Shown piece by piece: positions 37,352-45,930 of a stretch of 64,000 nucleotides of DNA (positions are counted from its first letter, which is position 1; each line of letters opens with the position of its first letter). The notes under the pieces were generated by a model. The model worked only from the letters and a program-made list of their open reading frames with translations. It was not told where the DNA came from and searched no databases. This DNA comes from Glutamicibacter mishrai (GTDB taxonomy: Bacteria > Actinomycetota > Actinomycetes > Actinomycetales > Micrococcaceae): assembly GCF_012221945.1 (NCBI RefSeq), contig NZ_CP032549.1, forward strand, positions 1,984,001-2,048,000, given 5' to 3'. The position numbers and the translations under genes were made by a program.

Positions 37352-38145
37352 GGAGCGCCGACTGGCTGCTGAAGTTCGGTCACCCAATCCGCTTGGTCAT
37401 CGGACACAGCGCGCACGTAGACTTCACGGCACGGCCCGGACGGGACCAAGCCGCGGGCCAGGACTTCTTCGTGCACGGCCTGCCAGCTTTCATGGATGGT
37501 GTCCATGGAACCAAGGTGTACTCCGCAGATCGCTTCGGGCACCGCGGGAAGCTCGATGATCTCGACACCGGCCAGGCTCTGGGCGCTAGTGGCATACCCG
37601 GCGATGACCTCGACTCCATCCTCGGTACCGTTGTATTGCGCAATGGGTGTGGCAAGGCTTTGGCCCTGAATGGACTGCGCGATTCTGTCGAAAAGCGGGC
37701 CGATGCGTCCGGCGATTTCAGGCTGTTCGGCCACCGTGAAACGGCCGGCGGCCAAGCGCACCGCGGGCAATGGCTTGTGGATGATTTCAATGCGTGACAT
37801 GAGGTTCTCCTTGGAAATCAGTTGCAGGCGCCGCTGCACATCAGCCAAGCGCTGCGTGGCCAGCTGGTGCTCGGCCTCAACTTGAGCCTGGCGAATGTGC
37901 AATAGGTCGGTTATCTTTCCCGCGCTTGCTCCCTGGTCCAGGATCAAAGAAATTTCTTCAAGCCCGAATCCCAAATCGCGCAGGGCAACAATCTGATGCA
38001 AGCGCTGAAGCTGGGAAGGATCGTAGGAGCGATAACCGCTAAATGGGTCCACATGGGCGGGTGTCAGCAGGCCGGCAGTATCCCAGTGCCGCAACATGCG
38101 GTGGGTCACCTGGCCGATCTGGGCAAACATCCCGATGGATAACAT
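37348..38145 (-). CDS. MerR-family regulator with GyrI-like effector domain
   Basis: 265 aa. MerR DNA-binding domain at residues 1-70 (MLSIGMFAQIGQVTHRMLRHW, FSGYRSYDPSQLQRLHQI), then a coiled-coil dimer helix (QAQVEAEHQLATQRLADVQRR) and a GyrI/BltR-like small-molecule domain from about residue 118 to the end. Proteins of this build sense lipophilic drugs or metabolites. No target gene is adjacent on the same strand; purA lies 260 bases away in the other direction. Its 3' end overlaps xylR by four bases. Confidence 0.87.
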   Translation of the reverse strand: MLSIGMFAQIGQVTHRMLRHWDTAGLLTPAHVDPFSGYRSYDPSQLQRLHQIVALRDLGFGLEEISLILDQGASAGKITDLLHIRQAQVEAEHQLATQRLADVQRRLQLISKENLMSRIEIIHKPLPAVRLAAGRFTVAEQPEIAGRIGPLFDRIAQSIQGQSLATPIAQYNGTEDGVEVIAGYATSAQSLAGVEIIELPAVPEAICGVHLGSMDTIHESWQAVHEEVLARGLVPSGPCREVYVRAVSDDQADWVTELQQPVGAP

Positions 38146-38408
38146 TCTTCAGTTCTCCGCCCTCACACTATGTCAGGGTCAAGTCTGCTTCAGAAACCCA
38201 TCGATATCCATGTTTAAGCTCGACTCCGTGACGTACAACTCGAGATTCACTAATCGTTTCGGTAAACTTTGGTCGTAAGAGCCCCTAACTCTTGCAACGA
38301 ACCTTCGGGTTTTAGTGAGCAGGACTGGGGCATATTTTTTGCCCGGCACCGTGCCGGGACGGCGCTAAGCACGCCGTAACCACTGCTTTTTGCAAGGGGG
38401 AGGATCCC

Positions 38409-39698
38409 ATGCCAGCAATCGTGATCGTCGGAGCCCAATGGGGCGATGAGGGTAAAGGAAAAGCTACCGACCTGCTCGGTGGCAAGGTTGACTACGTAGT
38501 AAAGCCAAACGGCGGAAACAACGCCGGGCACACCGTAGTCGTCGGCGGCGAGAAGTACGAGCTCAAGCTCCTTCCAGCCGGCATCCTTTCACCTAATGCC
38601 ACTCCGATTATCGGCAACGGCTGCGTGGTGAACCTTGAAGCCCTCTTTGACGAGATCGACGGCCTGGAATCCCGTGGCGCCGACACCTCGAAGCTGCGCG
38701 TCTCGGCCAACGCGCACCTGGTGGCCCCGTACCACCAGACCATGGACAAGGTCACCGAACGCTTCCTGGGCAAGCGTGCCATCGGCACCACCGGACGCGG
38801 CATCGGCCCGGCCTACATGGATAAGGTCGGACGCCTCGGCATCCGCGTGCAGGACGTCTTCGACGAGTCCATCCTGCGCCAGAAAGTAGAGGGCGCACTG
38901 CGCCAGAAGAACGAACTGCTGGTCAAAATCTACAACCGCCGCAGCGTCGAGGTCGAGGAAATAGTCTCGTACTTCCTGTCCTACGCTGAGCGCCTGCGCC
39001 CGCTGGTGATCGACTCCACCTACGAGCTGAACAAGGCTCTGGACGAGGACAAGGTCGTACTGATGGAAGGCGGCCAGGCAACCTTCCTGGACGTGGACCA
39101 CGGCACCTACCCGTTCGTGACCTCCTCCAACCCGACCGCCGGCGGCGCTTCGGTGGGCTCGGGCATCGGCCCAACCCGCATCACCCGCTCCATCGGCATT
39201 ATCAAGGCTTACACCACCCGTGTGGGTGCCGGTCCATTCCCGACCGAGCTCTTTGATGAGATGGGCATCTACCTGCAGAAGACCGGCGGCGAGTTCGGTG
39301 TGAACACCGGCCGCCCACGTCGCTGCGGCTGGTACGACGCGGTTCTGGCTCGCCACGCTTCGCGCGTGAACGGTTTCACCGATTACTTTGTCACCAAGCT
39401 GGATGTGCTTACCAACATCGAGCAGATCCCAGTGTGCGTGGCTTATGACGTTGACGGCGTCCGCCACGACGAAATGCCAATGACCCAGACCGACTTCCAT
39501 CACGCGAAGCCGATCTTCGAGTACTTCCCGGGCTGGACCGAGGACATTTCGGACGCCAAGACCATGGAAGATCTTCCGGAGAACGCCCGGAACTACATCC
39601 TGGCTTTGGAAAAGATCAGCGGCACCCGGATCTCCGCCATCGGCGTGGGCCCGGACCGCGATCAGACCATCGTGCGCCACGATCTGATTCAGGACTAG
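38409..39698 (+). CDS. purA: Adenylosuccinate synthetase
   Basis: 429 aa, full length. It joins IMP and aspartate with GTP to give adenylosuccinate, the first committed step to AMP. Conserved parts are [16 protein letters not shown] (residues 7-22, with the catalytic Asp and Lys), [35 protein letters not shown], and the GTP-binding [12 protein letters not shown] and [10 protein letters not shown] near the end. A GGGGGAGGAT ribosome-binding region precedes the ATG. It is monocistronic, closed by a strong terminator. Confidence 0.97.
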   Translation: MPAIVIVGAQWGDEGKGKATDLLGGKVDYVVKPNGGNNAGHTVVVGGEKYELKLLPAGILSPNATPIIGNGCVVNLEALFDEIDGLESRGADTSKLRVSANAHLVAPYHQTMDKVTERFLGKRAIGTTGRGIGPAYMDKVGRLGIRVQDVFDESILRQKVEGALRQKNELLVKIYNRRSVEVEEIVSYFLSYAERLRPLVIDSTYELNKALDEDKVVLMEGGQATFLDVDHGTYPFVTSSNPTAGGASVGSGIGPTRITRSIGIIKAYTTRVGAGPFPTELFDEMGIYLQKTGGEFGVNTGRPRRCGWYDAVLARHASRVNGFTDYFVTKLDVLTNIEQIPVCVAYDVDGVRHDEMPMTQTDFHHAKPIFEYFPGWTEDISDAKTMEDLPENARNYILALEKISGTRISAIGVGPDRDQTIVRHDLIQD

Positions 39699-39711
39699 TT
39701 CTTAGACAACT

Positions 39712-39762
39712 AAGGAGCCACCGCAGTTCATTTATTGATGAACTGCGGTGGCTCCTTTTTTG
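39712..39762 (+). terminator. Strong rho-independent terminator of purA
   Basis: A 19-bp perfect stem (39712-39730 with 39739-39757) and an 8-base loop, followed by a run of seven T at 39756-39762. Confidence 0.93.
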
Positions 39763-39895
39763 GTGCGCCGGATTCTTTGCCATGTTGGTCGTGAGATTCG
39801 GACCCGCGCAGGTGAAAACCCTAGGATTGAATGGCACCAGCCGGTTGTACCGGCCGGGGTCAATCAGCATGAAGATGGAACAAGAAGGAACTCGA

Positions 39896-40876
39896 ATGCC
39901 AGAACAGATCACCGTCAGCGCCGTCATCATCAGAAACGAAGCGGGACAGGCTCTGATAGTTCGCAAACGAGATACAACGTTATTCATGTTTCCCGGTGGC
40001 AAGCCAGAACTCGGGGAGTCGGCTATTGACGCGGCGGTGCGTGAAGTAAGCGAAGAGCTGGGCGTCAATTTGAATCCAGCATTGTTGCGACTCGTTGGGA
40101 CCTTCACTGCCCCGGCAGCCAATGAAGCCGGGCATAGCGTTCAAGCCACCGTATTTGAACATCCTCTGGTGCCGATTGGTGAGCCGCTGGCTGAAATCGA
40201 AGAGTTGCAGTGGACCGACCCTGCAGCGCAATTAGATGAGCTTGCCCCGTTGCTCAAAGACGTGGTCTTTCCGGCGTTGCTCGCTGGCCCACGAATGATC
40301 CAGACTTTGGCAGTGTTCACCGGCTCGGCTTCGGGCAAGTCACCTGTGTATGAGCAAGCGGCAGAAGACTTCGCACGTACCGTTGCCGACTCAGGGCGAG
40401 CCATCGTTTATGGCGGCGGACGCGTGGGTTTGATGGGAATAATTGCTGATGCGGCGCGCAAGGCTGGTGGCGAGGTTTACGGTGTCATGCCACAGGTCCT
40501 GGTTGATGGCGAACTGGCGCATCCGGGGCTAACAAGCCTCGAAGTTGTTGCGGACATGCATGCACGCAAGCACCGCATGTCGGAACTAGCCGATGGCTTT
40601 GTCGCGCTGCCCGGTGGTGCCGGAACCTTGGAAGAGCTCTTTGAAGTATGGACCTGGCAGCAGCTGGGAATCCATGCGAAACCAGTAGCCCTTCTGGACG
40701 TCGACGGATTCTGGCAGCCTCTGCTGAGCATGCTGGATCACATGACTGATCAGGGATTCCTGGCCCCACAGTTTCGTGACTCGTTGGTGGTGGCCAGTGA
40801 ACCACAGGCGCTTTTGGACGCTCTGTCCTCATGGCAGGCGCCGGCGGCCAAATGGAGCGCAGGATCTAACAACTAA
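39896..40876 (+). CDS. Fusion of a NUDIX hydrolase and a LOG-family phosphoribohydrolase
   Basis: 326 aa from the ATG at 39896 (AAGGA upstream; earlier in-frame starts exist from 39782). Residues ~1-130 form a NUDIX domain whose box begins at GGKPELGESAIDAAVREVSE and ends ELGV, with the catalytic Glu pair in place. Residues ~140-315 form a LOG domain (TIGR00730): AVFTGSASG, IVYGGGRVGLMG, then the active site PGGAGTLEELFEVW. NUDIX enzymes hydrolyse nucleoside diphosphate derivatives, and LOG enzymes cut nucleoside 5'-monophosphates to base plus ribose 5-phosphate. The fusion suggests sequential processing of one damaged or modified nucleotide (inference). No frameshift is needed between the parts. 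Confidence 0.88.
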   Translation: MPEQITVSAVIIRNEAGQALIVRKRDTTLFMFPGGKPELGESAIDAAVREVSEELGVNLNPALLRLVGTFTAPAANEAGHSVQATVFEHPLVPIGEPLAEIEELQWTDPAAQLDELAPLLKDVVFPALLAGPRMIQTLAVFTGSASGKSPVYEQAAEDFARTVADSGRAIVYGGGRVGLMGIIADAARKAGGEVYGVMPQVLVDGELAHPGLTSLEVVADMHARKHRMSELADGFVALPGGAGTLEELFEVWTWQQLGIHAKPVALLDVDGFWQPLLSMLDHMTDQGFLAPQFRDSLVVASEPQALLDALSSWQAPAAKWSAGSNN

Positions 40877-40888
40877 AGCACGAAGAAC

Positions 40889-40940
40889 AATTCGAGCCTT
40901 ATGCCCAGCGGGTTGCACCGCTGGGCATAGGGCTCGAATT
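40889..40940. terminator. Long bidirectional terminator
   Basis: A near-perfect 52-base inverted repeat (AATTCGAGCC ... GGCTCGAATT with inner ATGCCCAGCGG/CCGCTGGGCAT) lies between the convergent NUDIX-LOG and symporter genes. Confidence 0.85.
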
Positions 40941-40969
40941 TATGGGTCCGACTCGGTATTTCTAGCGGA

Positions 40970-42499
40970 CTAGAGCGTAGGCCCTTGTGCCGTTGCGTTC
41001 ACAGGGGCATCCTGGGCCTTGCCAGCAACGCGCAGGTTCCAGTGCTCAATCACTTGTCGGTCTGTGGTCTTGGTCAGCAGCGAAACAATAATGAACGCTA
41101 CTGCCGAAGCGATCAGGCCGTAGTAGATAGGTTCGTTGGCATAGACGCCATCGAACTTGTTCTCGGCCTGGATCTCCAAGATGATCATCGTGCCCAGGGT
41201 TACCAGGGAGCCGGCAGCCATGGAGGCCGTAGCCCCAACACCGTTGCCGCGCTTCCACAGCAGGCCGCCGATGATAGCCACCAGCAAACCGCCCACCAGA
41301 ATGTCGTATGCGATAGTCAATGCGGCAACCACGTCATCCACCAGGATGGCCAAGGTGACCGTGACGACGCCTAGAACCATGACCCAGATGCGGTTGGCGC
41401 GAACATCGTGCTCAGGGTTCTCATTCGAGTTGACCTGGATCTGCTTGCCGAACCAGCTAGCCACAAATGGAGTCACGTCGGTGCGTGCCACGGTGGCGGC
41501 GGCGATCAATGCGCCCGAAGCGGTGGACATCATGGCGGCAACAGCCGCGGCCATCACCAGACCGCCCACAGCTACTGGCAGCAGCTGCGTTGCGACCTCT
41601 GCGTAAACGACGTCCTTATTGTCCGCTGCGCCCGCGATCTCAGGCAGTGCTACCTTTGCGGCCATGCCGATCAGGGCACCTGCTGCGCCGTAGAAGATGC
41701 AGTAGATGCCAGCAGTCATGCCGCCCCAGCGAGCTACCTTGGGAGTCTTGGCGGTGAAGACGCGCTGCCAGATGTCCTGGCCGATGAGTAGGCCGAGGGT
41801 ATAGACCACGAAGTAGGTGATGATCGACTGCAAGCCGATGCCGGTGAAGCTGAAGAACTCAGCATCCACGCGTTCGCGGATGCCGTCCAGGCCGCCAGCT
41901 GCGTGCATGGAGAATGGGAGCATCAGCGCGAATATGCCGATGGTCTTGATGATGAACTGGACCTGGTCCGCAAGGGTAATGGACCACATGCCGCCGATGG
42001 TCGAGTAGACCACCACGATCGCACCGCCAATGGCGATGGCTACCCACTTTTCCCAGCCGAAGAGCACCACAAAGATGGTGGCGTAGGCACTGGTGGAGGT
42101 TGCACAGAGCATCAGCGTGTAGGCCAGCATGACAATGCCGGAGGTGTTGGTAGCCGCTGCGCTGCCGTAACGCAGGCTGAGCATCTGCGAGACGGTGAAG
42201 ACCTTGAGCTTCTGCAGGGTTGGCGCGAAGAACACCGAAAGGAGAATGACGCCGGCGCCGATGGCGACCACGAGCCACATGCCTGAGATGCCCCATTTGT
42301 ATCCCAGACCCACACCGCCCACGGTGGAGGCGCCGCCAAGCACGACGGCGGCCATGGTCCCGGTGTAGAGGAACGGGCCGAGGCGGCGGCCGGCGACTAG
42401 ATAATCGCTGCTGTTTTTGGTGCGGGACTTGCCCCACCATCCGAACGCGAGCATTGCGGCGAGATATAACGCGACAATGGTCCCATTGATGAATTCCAT
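40970..42499 (-). CDS. Sodium/solute symporter (SSS family)
   Basis: 509 aa with about 13 membrane helices. The conserved N-terminal pattern SSDYLVAGRRLGPF is followed by GGASTVGGVGLGYKWG (sodium-site region) and later by GQDIWQRVFTAKTPKVARWG, a hallmark of this family. It imports an organic solute with Na+. It is divergent from a thiamine-diphosphate enzyme across a 355-base promoter region, so the imported compound may be that enzyme's substrate. A carboxylate is a reasonable guess, but the substrate cannot be read from the sequence. Confidence 0.92.
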   Translation of the reverse strand: MEFINGTIVALYLAAMLAFGWWGKSRTKNSSDYLVAGRRLGPFLYTGTMAAVVLGGASTVGGVGLGYKWGISGMWLVVAIGAGVILLSVFFAPTLQKLKVFTVSQMLSLRYGSAAATNTSGIVMLAYTLMLCATSTSAYATIFVVLFGWEKWVAIAIGGAIVVVYSTIGGMWSITLADQVQFIIKTIGIFALMLPFSMHAAGGLDGIRERVDAEFFSFTGIGLQSIITYFVVYTLGLLIGQDIWQRVFTAKTPKVARWGGMTAGIYCIFYGAAGALIGMAAKVALPEIAGAADNKDVVYAEVATQLLPVAVGGLVMAAAVAAMMSTASGALIAAATVARTDVTPFVASWFGKQIQVNSNENPEHDVRANRIWVMVLGVVTVTLAILVDDVVAALTIAYDILVGGLLVAIIGGLLWKRGNGVGATASMAAGSLVTLGTMIILEIQAENKFDGVYANEPIYYGLIASAVAFIIVSLLTKTTDRQVIEHWNLRVAGKAQDAPVNATAQGPTL

Positions 42500-42854
42500 G
42501 GACTTCCCCGATGCGAGTGAGAATGCTTACTATCAGTAAACTTTTATTTCTCAATAGGCTACTTGTGTGAGCTGACACAGGTCAATGCTTTCCGGCTTTG
42601 TGTCTGTGAACTGGCCCGCTCAGGGGTGTGATAAACGTTACTGTTCTACGGTTCCAAAAAATATAGACAATTTGCCTAGAAATATGCATCACGGCGCGCA
42701 TGGTGTCATAGTTGCGTAGTAATAGGCATTCACGGTGCGCAATTGGGTCTTCTTTAGTACTGTTTTACGACAACGCAACGTTGCATCACTGGCTTTAGTG
42801 CCGTCAATTTCCGTTGCGTCTGACAATTTCCCGCAACCAGAAAGACGCCTACAG
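42500..42854. promoter_or_regulatory. Shared upstream region of symporter and ThDP-enzyme genes
   Basis: 355 bases without a gene. The centre (about 42640-42730) is A/T-rich and probably holds divergent promoters. An open plus-strand frame from 42735 runs into the downstream enzyme, but its first 40 codons do not look like protein. I saw no clear operator. Confidence 0.45.
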
Positions 42855-44510
42855 ATGAGTGAAAATGCCCAAGGTCTGACAAAGAAGTCAGCCGGACATG
42901 TCATTGTCGATACACTTGCCGCGCACGGCGTTGAACGAGCCTACGTTGTTCCGGGCGAAAGCTACTTGGATGTCCTCGATGGGCTGCACAACTCATCCAT
43001 TGAGACCGTCGTATGCCGCCACGAAGGCGGAGCTACCTACATGGCTGAAGCCGAAGGAAAAATGCACCAGCGTCCCGGCATCGCCATGGTGACCCGAGGA
43101 CCGGGCGCCGCCAACGCACACGTCGGGCTGCACACCGCCTGGCAGGACTCCACTCCACTGGTGCTTTTTGTCGGCCTGATTCCTTTTGAGCACCGTGAAA
43201 AGGAAGCCTTCCAGGAATTCGACCCGAAGGCCTGGTTCGGCACCGGAGCCAAGCGCGTGATGATCCTGGACCATGCGGACCGCGCCAGTGAAGTAGTCGC
43301 AGAGGCGATGTTCGCAGCCATGTCCGGCCGTCCCGGCCCCGTGGTGGTTGGCCTCCCGGAAGACGTCATCCGCAACGAGATTTCTGCCGAACTGCACCCG
43401 GAAATTCCGGTTGCCACCGGCGGCATGACCGTGACGGACTGGAAGGCGCTGAACACCGCCCTGCAGGAGGCGGACAAGCCGCTGTTCATTTTCGGCGGCA
43501 ACGACTGGTCGCCGCAGGGCGCAGCCGATTTCACCCGCTGGCTCGAAGAGCATGACCTCCCGGCCGCTGCCGAATGGCGTTGCGAAGGCACCGTTCCATT
43601 CAATTCGCCTTCCTATGTCGGCCCCATCGGCTACGGCCGCCCCAAGCCAACCTATGACCTGCTGGAAGAAACAGATCTGCTGATCTTCGTTGGAACCGTT
43701 CCAGGCGACGTGATCACCGACGGCTTCAATGTCCGTCAGAACTGGGAGAAGAAAAACTTCCTGGTCACCATCGACCCATCCTTGCGCGGTCGCTCCGGTC
43801 CGGTTTCGCATCAGGTCGTGGCCAAGCCCGACGTATTTGTCCGCGACCTGTTGTTGATGGACTTGCCCGTGAAGGACTCCTGGAAAGAATGGACCTCGCG
43901 GATGCGCGGCGAGCAGGAGAAATTCGCAGCGCTGCCAACCCCGGTACCTGCCGACGGGCCAGCCAAGATGGCAACCCTGATGTCGAACCTGGTCAATGCA
44001 TTGCCTGAAGACGCCATGGTCACTTTTGGCGCTGGCGAGCACACCAACTGGGCCCACCGCTACTTCCCGACCAACGGATATGCCTCGATGCTCTCCGCGC
44101 GCAATGGCTCCATGGGATACTCCATTCCATCGGCAGTGGCTGCTTCGCTGAATTACCCAGGGCGCCGAGTGGTGACCATCGCAGGTGACGGCGAATTCTT
44201 GATGAACGGCCAGGAACTGGCCACGGCAACACAATACGGCGCCACGCCGCTGGTGGTCATCATGGACAACCAGCAATACGGCACCATTCGCACCCACCAG
44301 GAACGCCAGTACCCCGATCGTGTTTCCGGCACTCAGCTGCAGAATCCTGATTTCGCCTTGATGGCACAGTCCTTTGGCGGCTACGGAGTCCGGGTCGAAA
44401 AGGACGCCGATGTTCCAGCGGCCCTGGAAGCCGCATTGAAGGCTATCGACGAGAACAAGACCTTTGCGTTGATCCACCTGATCGTGGAGCAGGGCGTCAA
44501 GGCCTACTAA
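42855..44510 (+). CDS. Thiamine-diphosphate-dependent enzyme of the acetolactate synthase/decarboxylase group
   Basis: 551 aa from the ATG at 42855. The three-domain layout is normal: N-terminal pyrimidine-binding domain with the catalytic Glu in VVCRHEGGATYMAE, a middle domain (about 190-340), and a C-terminal domain with the ThDP/Mg motif AGDGEFLMNGQELATA ending in MDNQQYGTIR. The family includes acetolactate synthases, 2-oxoacid decarboxylases, sulfoacetaldehyde acetyltransferase and similar enzymes. No small regulatory subunit follows, so it is probably catabolic. The divergent symporter may supply the substrate. Confidence 0.87.
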   Translation: MSENAQGLTKKSAGHVIVDTLAAHGVERAYVVPGESYLDVLDGLHNSSIETVVCRHEGGATYMAEAEGKMHQRPGIAMVTRGPGAANAHVGLHTAWQDSTPLVLFVGLIPFEHREKEAFQEFDPKAWFGTGAKRVMILDHADRASEVVAEAMFAAMSGRPGPVVVGLPEDVIRNEISAELHPEIPVATGGMTVTDWKALNTALQEADKPLFIFGGNDWSPQGAADFTRWLEEHDLPAAAEWRCEGTVPFNSPSYVGPIGYGRPKPTYDLLEETDLLIFVGTVPGDVITDGFNVRQNWEKKNFLVTIDPSLRGRSGPVSHQVVAKPDVFVRDLLLMDLPVKDSWKEWTSRMRGEQEKFAALPTPVPADGPAKMATLMSNLVNALPEDAMVTFGAGEHTNWAHRYFPTNGYASMLSARNGSMGYSIPSAVAASLNYPGRRVVTIAGDGEFLMNGQELATATQYGATPLVVIMDNQQYGTIRTHQERQYPDRVSGTQLQNPDFALMAQSFGGYGVRVEKDADVPAALEAALKAIDENKTFALIHLIVEQGVKAY

Positions 44511-44537
44511 GGGCGAGGCTAAGAGCAAACATATAAT

Positions 44538-44571
44538 TCCAACGGGTATCGTTTATGCGGTACCCGTTGGA
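44538..44571 (+). terminator. Hairpin between the ThDP enzyme and AAA genes
   Basis: TCCAACGGGTA (44538-44548) pairs with TACCCGTTGGA (44561-44571). It lies 27 bases after the stop codon and has no T-run. Confidence 0.6.
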
Positions 44572-44640
44572 TGCCTTAAGTGGCAGAGTTGTCAGAAGAA
44601 GTCTGCCAGCAACAACTCGCAATAGTGGAGCTCTCACAAT

Positions 44641-45909
44641 ATGAATGATCCCCTGATCGCCAGCCTCTTGCGTGCCGTCGAAGCGGCGCCAGAGGAACAC
44701 GAATTGCGCCTTCATCTGGCCCAGCAACTGCACCAAGCCAACCGAGCGGCTGAAGCTCTGGCGCATATCAATATCGTGGTCCAAAAAGACCCCGGAAATA
44801 CCGCGGCCTTGCAATTGCTCGGCCAAGTCAGCGCAGCACTCATGGGCGGCGCGAGGGAAGAACCAACTCCCGAACCGGCTTCAGAACCGGCTCCAGCCAC
44901 GCCACAAAGCACCGAGCAGCCAGGCTTTGACTGGGAGGCGGCGGCGCAGCAATTCGAGCAGTCCGTGCCAGCGCCCTTTGCAGAACCGGAAATCCAGATG
45001 GGCGAGAGCACGGAAACCGTCGCCCCGGTAGAACCGGCGGGCCAGCGCATCACCCTGGCCGATGTAGGCGGCCTTCAGAACGTGAAGGACCGGCTCAACG
45101 AATCGTTCCTGGCGCCGATGCGCAACGCCGCCATCGCCAAGGCCTTCGGCAAGTCCCTGCGCGGCGGGCTTCTTCTCTATGGCCCTCCGGGTTGCGGCAA
45201 GACCTTTGTGGCACGTGCTGTGGCTGGTGAGCTCCAAGCCAACTTCATGGCGGTCACCATGACCGATATCCTCGATTCGCACATCGGAGAAACCGAAAAG
45301 AACATCAAGGCCATCTTCGAAAAGGCCCGCAGCAATTCGCCAACCGTTCTCTTCCTTGATGAGGTTGATGCCCTGGGCCTGCGCCGTGGGTCTCTGACTG
45401 GCAGCGCCTCGTGGCTACGCCAGATGGTCAACCAGCTTCTCATGGAGATGGATTCGCTCTCCTCGAACAATGATGGGCTCTACGTACTGGCCGCAACCAA
45501 CCATCCGTGGGATCTGGATGAGGCGTTGCTGCGTCCTGGCCGCTTGGACCGTACCGTGCTGGTCACTGCGCCGGACCTGCCAGCGCGTGAATCCATCCTG
45601 CGCTATCATCTGGAGCGCCGCCCTATCGCCGGAATCGATCTGAAATGGATTGCCGAGCAAACTGACGGATTCTCCGGAGCCGACCTGGAGCATTTGTGCA
45701 CCACCGCGGCCGAGAAAGCCATGATGCAGTCCATCGAGCGCAATGAAGTGCTGCCCGTGGATATGGCGCATATCCGCACGGCCATGAAAGAAGTGAAGCC
45801 ATCGACCCTGCCATGGCTGGAATCGGCTCGCAACGTCGTGCGCTTCAGCAACGAGAACGGCCGATACGACGAGCTGGCTGATTACCTGGTCGCCAGGAAA
45901 CTGCTCTAA
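44641..45909 (+). CDS. AAA+ ATPase with TPR-like N-terminus (Vps4/FtsH-type module)
   Basis: 422 aa. Residues 1-70 form helical TPR-like repeats (EHELRLHLAQQLHQANRAAE, EALAHINIVVQKDPGNTAAL). A Pro/Glu/Ala linker follows to ~135, then one classical AAA domain: DVGGLQNVKDRL, Walker A GPPGCGKT (Lys187), Walker B LFLDEVDA (Asp240-Glu241), and the second region of homology LLRPGRLDR with arginine fingers. The C-terminus (SARNVVRFSN ... DELADYLV) resembles the end of Vps4-like ATPases. There are no protease or membrane segments. It probably remodels protein complexes. A TPR membrane protein follows after 21 bases and is the likely partner. Confidence 0.88.
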   Translation: MNDPLIASLLRAVEAAPEEHELRLHLAQQLHQANRAAEALAHINIVVQKDPGNTAALQLLGQVSAALMGGAREEPTPEPASEPAPATPQSTEQPGFDWEAAAQQFEQSVPAPFAEPEIQMGESTETVAPVEPAGQRITLADVGGLQNVKDRLNESFLAPMRNAAIAKAFGKSLRGGLLLYGPPGCGKTFVARAVAGELQANFMAVTMTDILDSHIGETEKNIKAIFEKARSNSPTVLFLDEVDALGLRRGSLTGSASWLRQMVNQLLMEMDSLSSNNDGLYVLAATNHPWDLDEALLRPGRLDRTVLVTAPDLPARESILRYHLERRPIAGIDLKWIAEQTDGFSGADLEHLCTTAAEKAMMQSIERNEVLPVDMAHIRTAMKEVKPSTLPWLESARNVVRFSNENGRYDELADYLVARKLL

Positions 45910-45930
45910 CCCAAGCAGGAAAGGCGCCGC

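Noticed and set aside
42735..42854. Upstream 40-codon extension of the thiamine-diphosphate enzyme
   Set aside because: The extension lies in A/T-rich promoter DNA and does not resemble the family N-terminus; the ATG at 42855 begins just before the conserved first domain.
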